Shown here piece after piece: positions 43,771-53,600 of a stretch of 64,000 nt of DNA. This DNA is from Pelobacter sp. Lineage in GTDB: Bacteria > Desulfobacterota > Desulfuromonadia > Geobacterales > Pseudopelobacteraceae. The position numbers and the translations under genes were made by a program. A model generated the notes under the pieces. That model worked only from the letters and a program-made list of their open reading frames with translations, was not told where the DNA came from and did no database searches. The stretch lies in assembly GCA_030824515.1 (NCBI GenBank), contig JAVBXN010000028.1, forward strand, positions 1 to 64,000, given 5' to 3'. Each line of letters opens with the position of its first letter. The first letter of the stretch is position 1.

Positions 43771-44768
43771 TGACCAGCTTCCGCATACTGTTCACAATCA
43801 ACGTCGCCCATGGCTATTACAGCGATAACTGCCGGGATTTCGATTTTGTGGTGCCGACCGACACCGGTGGCAAACTCAGGAACGGCAAGCTGCTCGCCAA
43901 GATGCGGGACGGTATGTTGTATGTCTTGTATGAGGCGGATGATACTGGGGCTGCGCTGATCCAAATGAGCGGCGCCAGTTTGCGCTTCGGCCTGAAACTC
44001 CGGAACCCGCTGTTCAGCAACATCACCGATTTCACCATCCCGACCCCGCTTTACCGGAACAGCCTCGCAACGGGAAGCCTCGCCCCGGCAATCGGAGTGG
44101 CAATGACGGGACGACTGTTCAGCCATGCCGTCACCAAGAGCGACCGGCCAGTCACGGTAACGGTCAACCGTCCAACCGGTCAACCATTGCAGGCCGAAAA
44201 CCTCACTGCTGGCAACGACCGTTCAACGGTTTCGATCGATCTGACCGGACAGGTGGCCGGATTGTACGGGGTTACGGAGCAATACCCGGACGGACTCGAA
44301 ACGGTGCTCTATTATTTTGATGCGGAGCTTTTGCAGGACGGCATCTTCGGGATGGTTGAAATAAGGATCGACAGCGGTTTCTATAACTTGCCGCCATCAT
44401 TTACGATCAACTTCAACGCAAAGCAGGAAACGATCAAGTATTACCTGATTGCCAGCAACCACACCGCCAGCGAACTCAATCATCTGGCTGTCGTGGACAA
44501 CGGTTTCTCCGAAGAAGGGCGCTCGCGGATAAACTTTACCAAAATTCCGTCGTCCTCCTTCACCTCCGACGAGATTCCGTCGGGGATGATCGCAAAAGCC
44601 GGGGACAGGGTGGTGCTCTTCAAATCGCAGACGGTTGTGGCAAGACAAGAAAAAGCGCGCAAGAAAATTCAGTTGAGCAGGAATGGCGATGTGCTGATCA
44701 AGCACCTGCCACAACCGGGGGCGGACAAAACAAGCTCAGACATGATCATACATATTTCAAGGCCTTAA
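43767..44768 (+). CDS. eCIS-linked hypothetical protein, 333 residues
   Basis: I cannot assign this protein to a named family. It is mostly beta-strand in appearance, with an N-terminal domain (FRILFTINVAHGYYSD), a central Ig-like stretch (about 120-200), and a C-terminal half with FTINFNAKQETIKYYLIAS. No signal peptide or membrane segment is seen. It starts on ATGATG overlapping the previous stop, so it is coupled to the cap gene. Its place between cap and sheath suggests a structural or anchoring role near the distal end, but that is inference. Confidence 0.85.
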   Translation: MMTSFRILFTINVAHGYYSDNCRDFDFVVPTDTGGKLRNGKLLAKMRDGMLYVLYEADDTGAALIQMSGASLRFGLKLRNPLFSNITDFTIPTPLYRNSLATGSLAPAIGVAMTGRLFSHAVTKSDRPVTVTVNRPTGQPLQAENLTAGNDRSTVSIDLTGQVAGLYGVTEQYPDGLETVLYYFDAELLQDGIFGMVEIRIDSGFYNLPPSFTINFNAKQETIKYYLIASNHTASELNHLAVVDNGFSEEGRSRINFTKIPSSSFTSDEIPSGMIAKAGDRVVLFKSQTVVARQEKARKKIQLSRNGDVLIKHLPQPGADKTSSDMIIHISRP

Positions 44769-44797
44769 ACGGGAGAAACCTGATTCAATATAATGTC

Positions 44798-44826
44798 TTG
44801 CCGATTATTTTGTTCACAAATGTAAC
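44798..44826 (+). promoter_or_regulatory. Weak candidate internal promoter before the sheath gene
   Basis: TTGCCG (44798-44803) and TGTAAC (44821-44826) are spaced 17 bases in the 100-base gap before the sheath gene. Both boxes are imperfect. An extra start here would let structural genes be expressed above the cap. Confidence 0.25.
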
Positions 44827-44869
44827 GACTCAAGTTGCAAGAGACTAAAACTGTAAAGGAAGGAAGATT

Positions 44870-46282
44870 ATGCCAACCTACAAGACACCAGATGTGTATG
44901 TGGAAGAAATTTCGGTATTCCCCCCTTCGGTGGCGGAAGTGGAAACGGCCATTCCGGCCTTCATCGGATACAGCGAATCCGCCCGGAAAAATGCCGACAA
45001 CGACCTGATCCTCAAACCAACCAAAATCTATTCACTGAAGGACTTCGAGCGCTTCTACGGCATTGCCGAGGATGATACGATTGCGGTAACCGTTGCCGAT
45101 GACGGCCTGGGCGGCTTCACGGTCGGCAGCTTCAGCGAACCGTCCGTGAAATACCTGCTCTACTACAGCGTCAAGATGTTCTTCGACAATGGCGGCGGGC
45201 AGTGCTACATCGTCTCGGTCGGAACCTACCAGTCGCCGGCGGTAATTGACCTGGCCGGCGACTCCTCCAGCGACCCGTCCACCATGTACGGCCTGCAGGA
45301 TGGCCTGGAAGCGGTCAAGCTGGAAGATGAACCGACCCTGATCGTGATCCCGGAAGCTGCCCAGCTTTCCACCGCCGACTATTCCACGCTGGTTCAGGCG
45401 GTGCTGCTGCAATGCAATACGCTCCGCGACCGTTTCGCCATCTTCGATATCCGCGACGGCAACAGCGACCTGGATGCCACCGCCCTGAGCAACAACCGCG
45501 GCTACTTCGGCAACAACTACCTGAAGTATGCAGCGGCCTATTACCCGTTCGTCAAGAGCACGATCAACTATTTCGTCAACAGCGCTGAAAGCAACGTCGA
45601 TGTGACCTATGGCGCCGATCCGGCGGCCGACCTGTCCACGTTCAAAAACAGCAACACCGCACTGTACAACTTCGTCAAAACTGTGCTCAAGGAGCATTTC
45701 ATCACGCTGCCCCCCAGCGGAGCGGTGGCGGGGGTCTACGCCTCCACCGACAGCAACCGCGGCGTCTGGAAAGCTCCGGCCAACGTCAGCCTGGCGGGAG
45801 TGATCGAACCGGCCATAAAACTGGACAACGCCAGGCAGGACGGTTTGAACGTCGATGCCACCTCAGGAAAATCGATCAACGCGATCCGCTCCTTCATGGG
45901 CAAGGGCACCCTGGTCTGGGGCGCGCGCACGCTGGCCGGCAACGACAACGAGTGGCGCTACGTGCCGGTGCGCCGTTTCTTCAACATGGTCGAGGAGTCG
46001 GTCAAAAAATCGACCTACTGGGCCGTGTTCGAGCCCAACGACGCCAACACCTGGGTCAAGGTGCGCGGCATGATCGAGAACTATCTGACCCAAAAATGGC
46101 GCGAAGGCGCGCTGGCCGGAGCGACCCCCAAGGAAGCCTTCTTTGTCAGGTGCGGACTGGGCATCACGATGACTTCACAGGACATTCTTGAAGGGAAGAT
46201 GAATGTGGAGATCGGCATGGCAGCGGTGCGGCCGGCCGAGTTCATCATCCTGAAATTCTCGCACAAGCTGCAGACATCCTGA
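44870..46282 (+). CDS. Contractile tail sheath protein
   Basis: This 470-residue phage-type tail sheath begins MPTYKTPDVYVEEI, the usual sheath N terminus. It has the conserved C-terminal core (FMGKGTLVWGARTL, YVPVRRFFNMVEESVKKST, MNVEIGMAAVRPAEFIILKFS) that makes the inter-subunit handshake. Contraction of this layer drives the tube. AGGAAGGA precedes ATG. Only one sheath gene is present, whereas Afp and PVC have three, so this resembles simpler eCIS such as MAC or cyanobacterial and Streptomyces systems. Confidence 0.96.
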   Translation: MPTYKTPDVYVEEISVFPPSVAEVETAIPAFIGYSESARKNADNDLILKPTKIYSLKDFERFYGIAEDDTIAVTVADDGLGGFTVGSFSEPSVKYLLYYSVKMFFDNGGGQCYIVSVGTYQSPAVIDLAGDSSSDPSTMYGLQDGLEAVKLEDEPTLIVIPEAAQLSTADYSTLVQAVLLQCNTLRDRFAIFDIRDGNSDLDATALSNNRGYFGNNYLKYAAAYYPFVKSTINYFVNSAESNVDVTYGADPAADLSTFKNSNTALYNFVKTVLKEHFITLPPSGAVAGVYASTDSNRGVWKAPANVSLAGVIEPAIKLDNARQDGLNVDATSGKSINAIRSFMGKGTLVWGARTLAGNDNEWRYVPVRRFFNMVEESVKKSTYWAVFEPNDANTWVKVRGMIENYLTQKWREGALAGATPKEAFFVRCGLGITMTSQDILEGKMNVEIGMAAVRPAEFIILKFSHKLQTS

Positions 46283-46338
46283 TTCCGATAATGCGGTTTT
46301 CCAATATGGTTCAGAATACACACTAAAAGGATGACACC

Positions 46339-46773
46339 ATGGCTAAACAATATCCTCTTCCATCTTTTCACTTCATTGTCGAATGGGGCGGCACACGCGT
46401 CGGTTTTTCGGAGGTCGGCGGCCTGACCCAGGAGAATCAGGCCATCGAGTACCGTGACGGCTCTTTCCCGGAATATTCATCGATAAAAATGCCGGGACTC
46501 CGCAAATTCAGCAACATCTCGCTCAAGCGCGGCATCGTCAAAAGCGACAACGAATTCTTCAAGTGGCTCAGCACCGTCAAGCTCAATACGGTGGAACGGC
46601 GCAACCTGGTTATCAGCCTGCTCAACGAGGAGCACCAGCCGGTGATGGTCTGGAAGGTGCAAAATGCCTTTCCGGTCAAGGTGGAAGGCCCGCAACTGAA
46701 GGCTTCGGCCAATGAAGTCGCGATCGAATCAATCGAAATTGCCCACGAAGGCCTCGAAGTACAGAATGACTGA
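46339..46773 (+). CDS. Inner tube protein 1 (gp19-like)
   Basis: This 144-residue phage T4 gp19-family protein has PSFHFIVEWGGTRVGFSEVGGL, LKRGIVKSDNEFFKWL and RNLVISLLNEEHQPVMVWKV. It forms stacked hexameric rings inside the sheath. AAAAGGA precedes ATG. It overlaps the second tube gene by one base. It is probably the main tube subunit, equivalent to Afp1. Confidence 0.94.
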   Translation: MAKQYPLPSFHFIVEWGGTRVGFSEVGGLTQENQAIEYRDGSFPEYSSIKMPGLRKFSNISLKRGIVKSDNEFFKWLSTVKLNTVERRNLVISLLNEEHQPVMVWKVQNAFPVKVEGPQLKASANEVAIESIEIAHEGLEVQND

Positions 46774-47219
46774 TGGCTAACTACTACCCCCCCGTCAGTT
46801 TTCATTTCAAGGTCGAGGTGCTGGGGCTGTCCCCTGTCAGCCACGATGTCCGTTTCACCGAGGTCAGCGGCCTCTCGGTGGAGATGGGCACCGAAGAGGT
46901 GCCCGAAGGGGGCGAAAACCGCTTTATCCAGAAATACCCGACCCAGGCCAAATATCCGGAACTGGTTCTGAAGCGCGGCCTGCTGCTGAACTCGGAGATC
47001 GTGAACTGGGTCAGGGAGTGTATCGAAGATTACAGGATCCAACCCAAAAATATCGACATCAAGCTGTTGAACGAACAGCACCAGCCGCTGGTAACCTGGC
47101 ATCTGGTCAACGCCTATCCGACCAAATGGTCGGTCAGCGACCTGAATGCCAGCAACAACGCGGTCTCGATCGAAACTCTGCAGCTGTATTATCAATATTT
47201 CACCGTGGACAAGGGCTGA
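46773..47219 (+). CDS. Inner tube protein 2 (gp19-like)
   Basis: This 148-residue paralogue of the preceding tube protein has SFHFKVEVLGL, RFTEVSGLSVEMGTEEV and IKLLNEQHQPLVTWHLVNAYP. By analogy with Afp5/Pvc5 it is likely the ring that joins the tube to the spike hub, and it carries an extended loop around residues 40-60. Its start overlaps the last base of the previous gene's stop region (TGATGG), which indicates coupled translation. Confidence 0.93.
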   Translation: MANYYPPVSFHFKVEVLGLSPVSHDVRFTEVSGLSVEMGTEEVPEGGENRFIQKYPTQAKYPELVLKRGLLLNSEIVNWVRECIEDYRIQPKNIDIKLLNEQHQPLVTWHLVNAYPTKWSVSDLNASNNAVSIETLQLYYQYFTVDKG

Positions 47220-47222
47220 CCC

Positions 47223-47390
47223 ATGCCGGTTATTATCGATGAAGTCATAATTTCGGTTGAAGTTTCCAACCAGGCCTCCGGCGGCGCCGCATCCGCTCCC
47301 GCTCCATCGGCGAGTAATGACAAGCAGGTCATCATCGCCGAATGCGTGGAGCGTGTGCTGGACATCCTCCGGCAGAAGGCGGAGCGCTGA
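47223..47390 (+). CDS. DUF5908-type small eCIS protein
   Basis: This 55-residue protein starts MPVIIDEVIISVEV, has an Ala/Ser/Pro-rich middle, and ends in a helix (CVERVLDILRQKAER). That pattern and position fit DUF5908, a small protein usually found between tube and LysM genes of eCIS (Afp6-like position). It begins three bases after the tube gene stop and ends three bases before the LysM gene. Function is unknown; it may help assembly of the hub. Confidence 0.8.
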   Translation: MPVIIDEVIISVEVSNQASGGAASAPAPSASNDKQVIIAECVERVLDILRQKAER

Positions 47391-47393
47391 ACC

Positions 47394-48062
47394 ATGGGCA
47401 TGCGGGGAACTTTGGAAAAACTGCTGATCAGGGCCTACGAGTCGCCCAGGTATGCCGGGCAGCCGGTGTCCGAGTTCACGGCCTTTGTCAACCCCAACGA
47501 GATCACGCTCTCATACGAGATGGAATACGACAGCGCCCAGGGTTCGGGAACCACCAACAGCCGGATGAACTTCAAGAAGATCAGGCCGGGCGACATGTCA
47601 CTGACCTTCTTCATCGACGGCACCGGGGCCAGCGGCCGGACAGCGGACGTGCAGCAACAGGTGGAGCTGTTCCGGACCGTGACCGGCTATAACGGCAACA
47701 TTCACCGCCCCAACTACCTCAAGATTGTCTGGGGCACGCTGCAGGTCAAGCGCTGCGTCCTTAAGAGCGCCTCGATCGCCTACAAGCTGTTCCAGCCGGA
47801 CGGTGTGCCGTTGCGGGCAGTGATTACCGCCAGCTTCACCGACAACTCGGACGACCAGACCCGCGTGGCCATGTCGCAGGACCAATCCCCCGACCTGACC
47901 CATGTGCGCATGGTAAAAGCCGGAGACACCCTGCCGGCGCTGTGCCGGGAAATCTACAATGATCCGTCATGTTATCTGGAGGTGGCCAGAGCCAACCGGA
48001 TCGACGATTTCCGCAACCTGACGCCCGGCGTCAGGATTATCTTTCCGCCATTGGAGAAATAG
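47394..48062 (+). CDS. eCIS tube-adaptor protein with LysM (Afp7-like)
   Basis: This 222-residue protein has an N-terminal CIS-tube-adaptor domain (EFTAFVNPNEITLSYEMEYD, RPGDMSLTFFIDGTG) and a C-terminal LysM-like motif (about 170-220: HVRMVKAGDTLPALCREIY ... NLTPGVRIIFPP). Afp7-type proteins link the tube to the VgrG-like spike, and their LysM may grip baseplate or spike rather than cell wall. ATG 47394 has GGAG 9 bases upstream. The spike gene follows at once. Confidence 0.92.
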   Translation: MGMRGTLEKLLIRAYESPRYAGQPVSEFTAFVNPNEITLSYEMEYDSAQGSGTTNSRMNFKKIRPGDMSLTFFIDGTGASGRTADVQQQVELFRTVTGYNGNIHRPNYLKIVWGTLQVKRCVLKSASIAYKLFQPDGVPLRAVITASFTDNSDDQTRVAMSQDQSPDLTHVRMVKAGDTLPALCREIYNDPSCYLEVARANRIDDFRNLTPGVRIIFPPLEK

Positions 48063-48064
48063 CC

Positions 48065-49807
48065 ATTCCGGAAGAACGGTCGATACCCATACCCGCCGAA
48101 CACCGCGAATTCACCGTCAAGGTGGATGGTGTCGCGCTTGCGCGGGAACATCAGCTACTGGCCGTCAATGTCACCAAATCGGCCAACCGTATCTCCTCGG
48201 CCAGGATCGTGTACCTGGACGGCGCCGCGGCTTCCGGTGATTTCCCCCTGAGCAATTCCGACAGCTTTGTCCCCGGGCGGGAGGTGGAAATCCTGGTCGG
48301 CACAACCGGCGACCCGGTCACGCTCTTCAAGGGGATCGCGATCCGCCAGAGCCTGAAAGTGCGCGACCATTGCGCGCCACAACTGGTGGTGGAATGCCGG
48401 CACAAGGCGGTCAAGCTGACGGTCGGCCCCAAAAACGCCTACTTCCTCGACCAGAAGGACAGCGAAATCATCGAGAGCCTGCTGCGGAATGCCGGCCTGG
48501 AGGCGGAAGTGGAAAACACGGCCGTGACCCACAAACAGCAGGTGCAATACAGCTGCAGCGACTGGGACTTCCTGCTGATGCGGGCCGAAGCCAACGGCAA
48601 ACTGGTCTTCACCGCCGATGACAGGGTGATCGTCAAGAGCCCGGCAACCGGTGCCCCGGCGGTCTGCTCGCTGCAATTCGGAGCGACGATCCTGGAGATG
48701 GATGCCCAGATCGATGCGCGCCTGCAGTACAGCTCCGTGAAATCAACAACCTGGGATGCGGCGCAACAGGAACTGGTCGAGAAGGAGGCCGCCGATCCCG
48801 GCATCAATGGCCCCGGCAACCTGGGGAATGACGAGTTGGCGGCGGTGGCGGGGCTTGACCATTACCACCTGCAGCATGCGGCGCTGGCCGGGGACGAGGC
48901 CCAGGCCTGGGCCGATGCCCGCTGGCTGAAATCACAGTTCAGCAGGGTCAACGGCCGCGTCAAGTGCGAGGGCATCGCCACGGTCAATCCGGGCGACACC
49001 GTCACGCTAGGCGGCATCGGCGAACGTTACAACGGCGACGTGTTCGTCAGCGGAGTCCGCCATGACTTCGACCTGGTGCAGGGGTGGAAAACCAACCTCC
49101 AGTTCGGCAATCTGGACAGCTGGCTGGGGGAGGAACAGGCGGTCTCCGCGCCCAAGGCCTCGGCGCTGCTGCCGGGAATCTGCGGCCTGCAGATCGGAGT
49201 AGTAACCGGCAACGAAGACCCGGACGGAGAACACCGGGTACGTGTGAAGATGCCGCTGGTTGACCAGCAGGGGGATGGAACCTGGGCACGGGTGGCAACA
49301 ATTGACGCCGGGGATCAGCGCGGCTTCTTCTTTCGGCCGGAGATCGGCGACGAAGTCGTGCTGGGGTTTTTGAATGACGACCCGCGCCAGGCGGTGCTGA
49401 TCGGCATGCTGCACAGCAGCGCCAAGGCCGCGCCGCTGCAGGGCTCGGACGACAACCACGAGAAGCTCTACCAGAGCCGTTCTCGGATGAAGCTCTACTT
49501 CAACGACGACACCAGGGTCATGCGCCTGGAAACTCCGGCGGGAAACATGATCACGCTCAGCGAAGAGGACCAGGCCGTCAAGATCATCGACCAGAACGGC
49601 AACAAGCTGGAGATGACCCAGGACGGCATCACCATTGAAAGCGACAAGGCCATCACGCTCAAGGCCGGCACGGAGCTGAAGCTAGAGTCGGGCACTGCGC
49701 TGGACATCAAGGGTGGCACGGAACTGAAACTGTCGGGAACCTCCGGCGCCGAGGTTTCCAGCAGCGGGGTGACCAAGGTCAAGGGGAGTCTGCTGCAGCT
49801 GAATTGA
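48065..49807 (+). CDS. VgrG-like spike protein (Afp8-like), probable ATT start
   Basis: This is a spike hub of gp27/gp5 type. From an ATT codon at 48065 it is 580 residues beginning (M)PEERSIPIPAEHREFTVKV. GGAG lies 8 bases before ATT, two bases after the LysM stop. No ATG, GTG or TTG in the right place gives a sensible N terminus; the ATG at 47969 would add 32 residues that overlap the LysM gene in another frame. An OB-fold (about 380-470: GICGLQIGVVTGNEDPDGEH) and a repetitive beta-helix C terminus (ITLKAGTELKLESGTALD) form the needle that meets PAAR. Confidence 0.9.
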   Translation: MPEERSIPIPAEHREFTVKVDGVALAREHQLLAVNVTKSANRISSARIVYLDGAAASGDFPLSNSDSFVPGREVEILVGTTGDPVTLFKGIAIRQSLKVRDHCAPQLVVECRHKAVKLTVGPKNAYFLDQKDSEIIESLLRNAGLEAEVENTAVTHKQQVQYSCSDWDFLLMRAEANGKLVFTADDRVIVKSPATGAPAVCSLQFGATILEMDAQIDARLQYSSVKSTTWDAAQQELVEKEAADPGINGPGNLGNDELAAVAGLDHYHLQHAALAGDEAQAWADARWLKSQFSRVNGRVKCEGIATVNPGDTVTLGGIGERYNGDVFVSGVRHDFDLVQGWKTNLQFGNLDSWLGEEQAVSAPKASALLPGICGLQIGVVTGNEDPDGEHRVRVKMPLVDQQGDGTWARVATIDAGDQRGFFFRPEIGDEVVLGFLNDDPRQAVLIGMLHSSAKAAPLQGSDDNHEKLYQSRSRMKLYFNDDTRVMRLETPAGNMITLSEEDQAVKIIDQNGNKLEMTQDGITIESDKAITLKAGTELKLESGTALDIKGGTELKLSGTSGAEVSSSGVTKVKGSLLQLN

Positions 49808-49810
49808 CGG

Positions 49811-49889
49811 CAAATCCCCCCTAACCCCCCTTTCGTAAAGGGGGGACTTTAGACTTCCCCCTTTGCAAAGGGGGATTGAGGGGGATTTG
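49811..49889. repeat. C/G-rich palindromic intergenic repeat, copy 1
   Basis: This 79-base element is bounded by CAAATCCCCC and its exact complement GGGGGATTTG. Inside are two nested palindromes (CCCCCCTTT...AAAGGGGGG and CCCCCTTTGCAAAGGGGG). It can fold into a very stable hairpin set in the spike-PAAR gap, where it could limit read-through or stabilise the 3' end. A second copy is at 56326-56408. Confidence 0.85.
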
Positions 49890-49906
49890 AATTTGAAAGG
49901 AACTTT

Positions 49907-50185
49907 ATGCCGGCAGCGGCACGGGTAGGAGACGTGACAAACCATGGCGGCACCATCGTCGGCCCGGGAGTGTCAACGGTGCTGATCGGCGGCATGCCGG
50001 CCGCGGTGGCCGGCGACAGCCACGTCTGTTCTCTGCCCCCCAGCGGGCATCAGCCGACCGCCAGCGTTTTCCCGGCCGGCAGCGCGACGGTGCTGATCGG
50101 CGGCATGCCGGCGTTGCGAACCACAGACGCCTGCATCTGCGGTGCAATGGCAGCGGTCGGTGAACCGACCGTGATTATCAGCTAG
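49907..50185 (+). CDS. PAAR-domain spike tip
   Basis: This 92-residue PAAR protein starts MPAAARVGDVTNHGG and carries the repeated segment TVLIGGMPA twice (about 24-32 and 63-71), the mark of the PAAR cone. His and Cys residues (H15, H40, C42, C76, C78) can hold the metal at the tip. AGGA precedes ATG. It caps the VgrG-like needle and has no toxin extension, so any cargo is carried another way, for example in the tube lumen. Confidence 0.92.
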   Translation: MPAAARVGDVTNHGGTIVGPGVSTVLIGGMPAAVAGDSHVCSLPPSGHQPTASVFPAGSATVLIGGMPALRTTDACICGAMAAVGEPTVIIS

Positions 50186-50196
50186 GGGCACTTACC

Positions 50197-50652
50197 ATGA
50201 ACAACAACACAACAGACAACCCGCAGACCTCGTTCCTCGGCAGCGGATGGAGCTTTCCTCCCCGTTTCGTTCGCGAAACCGGCCAGGTGCTGATGACCTC
50301 GGATGAGGACGACATCCGCGCCAGCCTGGAGATCCTGCTGGGGACCGCTGCCGGAGAGCGTTTCCTGCAGCCGGAATACGGCCTCGACCTGCACGAAATG
50401 CTGTTCGAACCACTCGGAACCACCATGAAGACCTTCCTGGAAGACCGGGTCAGGACCTCCATCCTGATCCATGAGCCGCGCATCAACCTGCTCTCGCTGG
50501 AGCTTGATACGACGGCCCAATACGAAGGGAAGATCACACTGATACTGGATTATCAAGTCCGGGCCACCAACTCACGCTACAACCTGGTCTATCCGTTCTA
50601 TGTCTCGGACGGCAACGAGGTGCGCAGGAGCGTTGAGGTCGGCAACCCTTGA
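50197..50652 (+). CDS. Baseplate gp25-like protein (Afp9-like)
   Basis: This 151-residue GPW/gp25-family protein has SDEDDIRASLEILLGTAAGERF and YGLDLHEMLFEPLG, with EPRINL near the end. gp25 joins the sheath to the baseplate wedges and starts sheath assembly. It begins 11 bases after the PAAR gene. Its length and domain agree with the family. Confidence 0.93.
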   Translation: MNNNTTDNPQTSFLGSGWSFPPRFVRETGQVLMTSDEDDIRASLEILLGTAAGERFLQPEYGLDLHEMLFEPLGTTMKTFLEDRVRTSILIHEPRINLLSLELDTTAQYEGKITLILDYQVRATNSRYNLVYPFYVSDGNEVRRSVEVGNP

Positions 50653-50664
50653 AGGTGAAGCGTC

Positions 50665-53600
50665 ATGGCTGAAAAAGACATCCTCCGGAACATGATCTTC
50701 CAGCCGGGCCAGAGCCAGGGCGAACGCATGCCCGTGGAGCTGGGGGTTCACCACGCCGATGTGGATGAACATACACCGGAAGAGCAGCTGCGCTTTACCC
50801 GCAAGCTGGCGGCTTTCATCAGTTATTTCGGCAATGACGCCGAAACGCCCGAGGGGGACTGGTCCAACTTCTTTCCCGCCGACGATGAAGCCATCAAAAA
50901 AGCGCTGGAAAACGCCTCGGGCGACACACAGCCACATCTGGCGCTGTTTCTGGCCTTTCTGGAGCTGTACCGGATTCCCCGGGAGGTAATCAACCGCATC
51001 ACCGGACGCCATCTGGATTTTTACTATCGGGATGTGCTGCGGCTCGACAAGAAGGGCGCCCTGCCGGACAGGGTCCACCTGCTGCTGGAACTGAAAAAGA
51101 ACTCTCCGCCGATCATGGTCGGGCCGGAGCTGCACTTTTTGGCCGGCAAGGATGCGCTTGGCCGGGAACGGATCTACGCCGCGAGCCATGCTACCGTGAT
51201 CAACAGCGCACGGGTGGATTCGTTGCGCTCGCTGTTCGTTGATTCAAGTGGACATGGCAGGATCCTGCAGGCGCCGATCGCCAACTCGTCCGACGGCCTG
51301 GGGGGCAAACTGGCCGGTGACGAACCCAAGTGGCACGGATTCGGCCACAACGGGCTGCAGACGGCCGAGACCGGTTTCGCGCTGGCCTCGCCGGTGCTAC
51401 GGATGCGGGAGGGAATCCGCCGGGTGACCCTGACGCTGACACTTGGCCGACTCGACCGGAATACAATCAATGACGAGACTCTCAAGGAGGCTTTCGAGGC
51501 CTTTATCACCGGCGAAAAGCAGTGGCTGGGACCGTATCCGGTTACTCCGGGGCTGGCGCTTGATACAGACCGGAACTTCACGCTGTCACTCTCCTTTTCG
51601 ATCCCCGCAAACGAAAAAGCGGTGATCGATTATGACCAGCCGGTGCATGGCTACTCCTACAACGCCGCGGCGCCGGTGGTCCAACTGCTGTTGAAGGAAA
51701 ACTGCGGCACGATCGGCTACAACCAGCTGAAACGGATCAGGCTGCTCAAGGCCGCGCTAACGGTGGACGTATCCAATATCACGTCACTGGCCCTGGAAAA
51801 CGACCAGGGCACGCTGGACCCGGGCAAGGCTTTCCTCCCCTTCGGCACTCAGCCGACCAGGGGCTCGCGCCTGATGATCGGCTGCGCCGAAGCGCTCGGC
51901 AAGAAGCTGGCCGAGCTGAAGATCAGTGTCAAGTGGAAGGACGCTCCCTCCGACTTTACCAGCCACTACGACGGCTACGACGTGCGCGGCATTGACAACG
52001 CCGCTTTCACGGCGGAGGTATCCTTCAGCGATGGCGGTAACTGGCACGTTTCAAGTCCGGGCCTGCAGCTGTTCGAATCCGTCAATGCCTCCGAGGAACA
52101 TCGCTTCAGCTTTTCAAGCGGCAGTTCACCGGCAGCGGCCAGCATCTCGCAGGGGATGCGCATACATGCGCTGAACAACTCCGGCAGCCTCTGGGGGATC
52201 AGAACGGCCGGTTCCTGGCTGCTCCGCAAACCGGTCTTCGAATCCTTCAGAAAAATGGTTCCAGAAACCCGCGCGGGCTTCATAACCTTTTCCCTGGAAC
52301 GCGACTTCCTGCACTCCGCCTATCGCAGGAAGTACGTCGAAAATGTCGTCACCTTCAGCAGGAGCGGCGGAACCCTGACAATCCTGAACGAACCCTACAC
52401 GCCGGCCATCCGCGGCATCTCGCTTTCCTACCGGGCCGTTTCCGACGAGGTCAATATCGGCCGGGAGCAGGCCACGATCGATGATTTCTCCAACCCGGAT
52501 CTGAACTTCTTCCAGATCGCCTATTTCGGCCAGATGCGCGAGCATCGCTACCAGCGCGACCAGTTCGGCTTCCTGCAGGACAAGAACGTATACCTGCTCC
52601 CGCGCTACGGCAATCAGGGCGAACTGCTGGTCGGTTTCAGCGGCCTGCGGGGCGGAGACAGCGTCAGCGTGCTGTTCCAGACCGCCGAGGGGAGCGCCGA
52701 CCCGCGGCTGCCCCGTCAGCAGGTCGGCTGGTCGGCGCTGTGCGACAACTACTGGAAACCGCTCGACCGCAGCCAGGTGCTGCTGGATACGACCAACCAG
52801 CTGCTGACCAGCGGCATCATCACCTTTGTGATTCCCGCTGAAGCAACCACCAGCAACACAATACTCCCCGACGGACGGATCTGGTTGAAAGCGGGCGTTG
52901 CCGGCAATGTCGGCGCGGTCAGCCTGCTGATCGATGTGGCCGCCAACGCGCTGGAAGCCCGTTTCATGGATAACGGCAACGCCCCCCGGCAATCGTCGGC
53001 CCCGCTTGAAAAAGGCACTATCTGCAAAATGAAAAACGGTCCGGCCGAATTAAAAACCGTCAGACAGCCCTATGCATCCTTCGGCGGCCACCCACCGGAA
53101 TCGGACGACCTGTTCCATACCCGCGTGTCGGAACGGCTGCGCCACAAGAACCGCTGCATCACCCCTTGGGATTACGAACGCATCATCCTGGAAGCCTTTC
53201 CCGGACTGCACAGGGTCAAATGCATCCCGCATGCAACAAGCGACTGCTGGCTCAAGCCGGGAAACGTACTGATCGTGGTGGTGCCGGACCTGAAGAACAG
53301 AAACGCGGTCAACCCGCTGGAGCCCAGGGTGGATTCGGACACGCTCGACCGCATCACCGCCCACCTCCGGCAGCGCTGTGGCATGCAGGTCGGAGTACAG
53401 ACCGTCAACCCGCGCTACCAGAAAGTCCGCCTGGATTTCAGGGTCAAGTTGCGGGACGGTTATGAGCCCAATTTCCATTGCCGGGAGCTGGATGCCGCGC
53501 TGATCCGTTACCTGTCTCCCTGGGCATTCCAGGCCGAAAGCGGGATCTCCTTCGGCGGCACGATCCATAAATCGGTGCTGCTGGACTTCGTGGAGGAACT

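Noticed and set aside
47969-48064. ATG 47969 as start of the spike protein
   Set aside because: It would add 32 Gly/Gln/Arg-rich residues translated out of frame from the LysM gene; no ribosome binding site precedes it.
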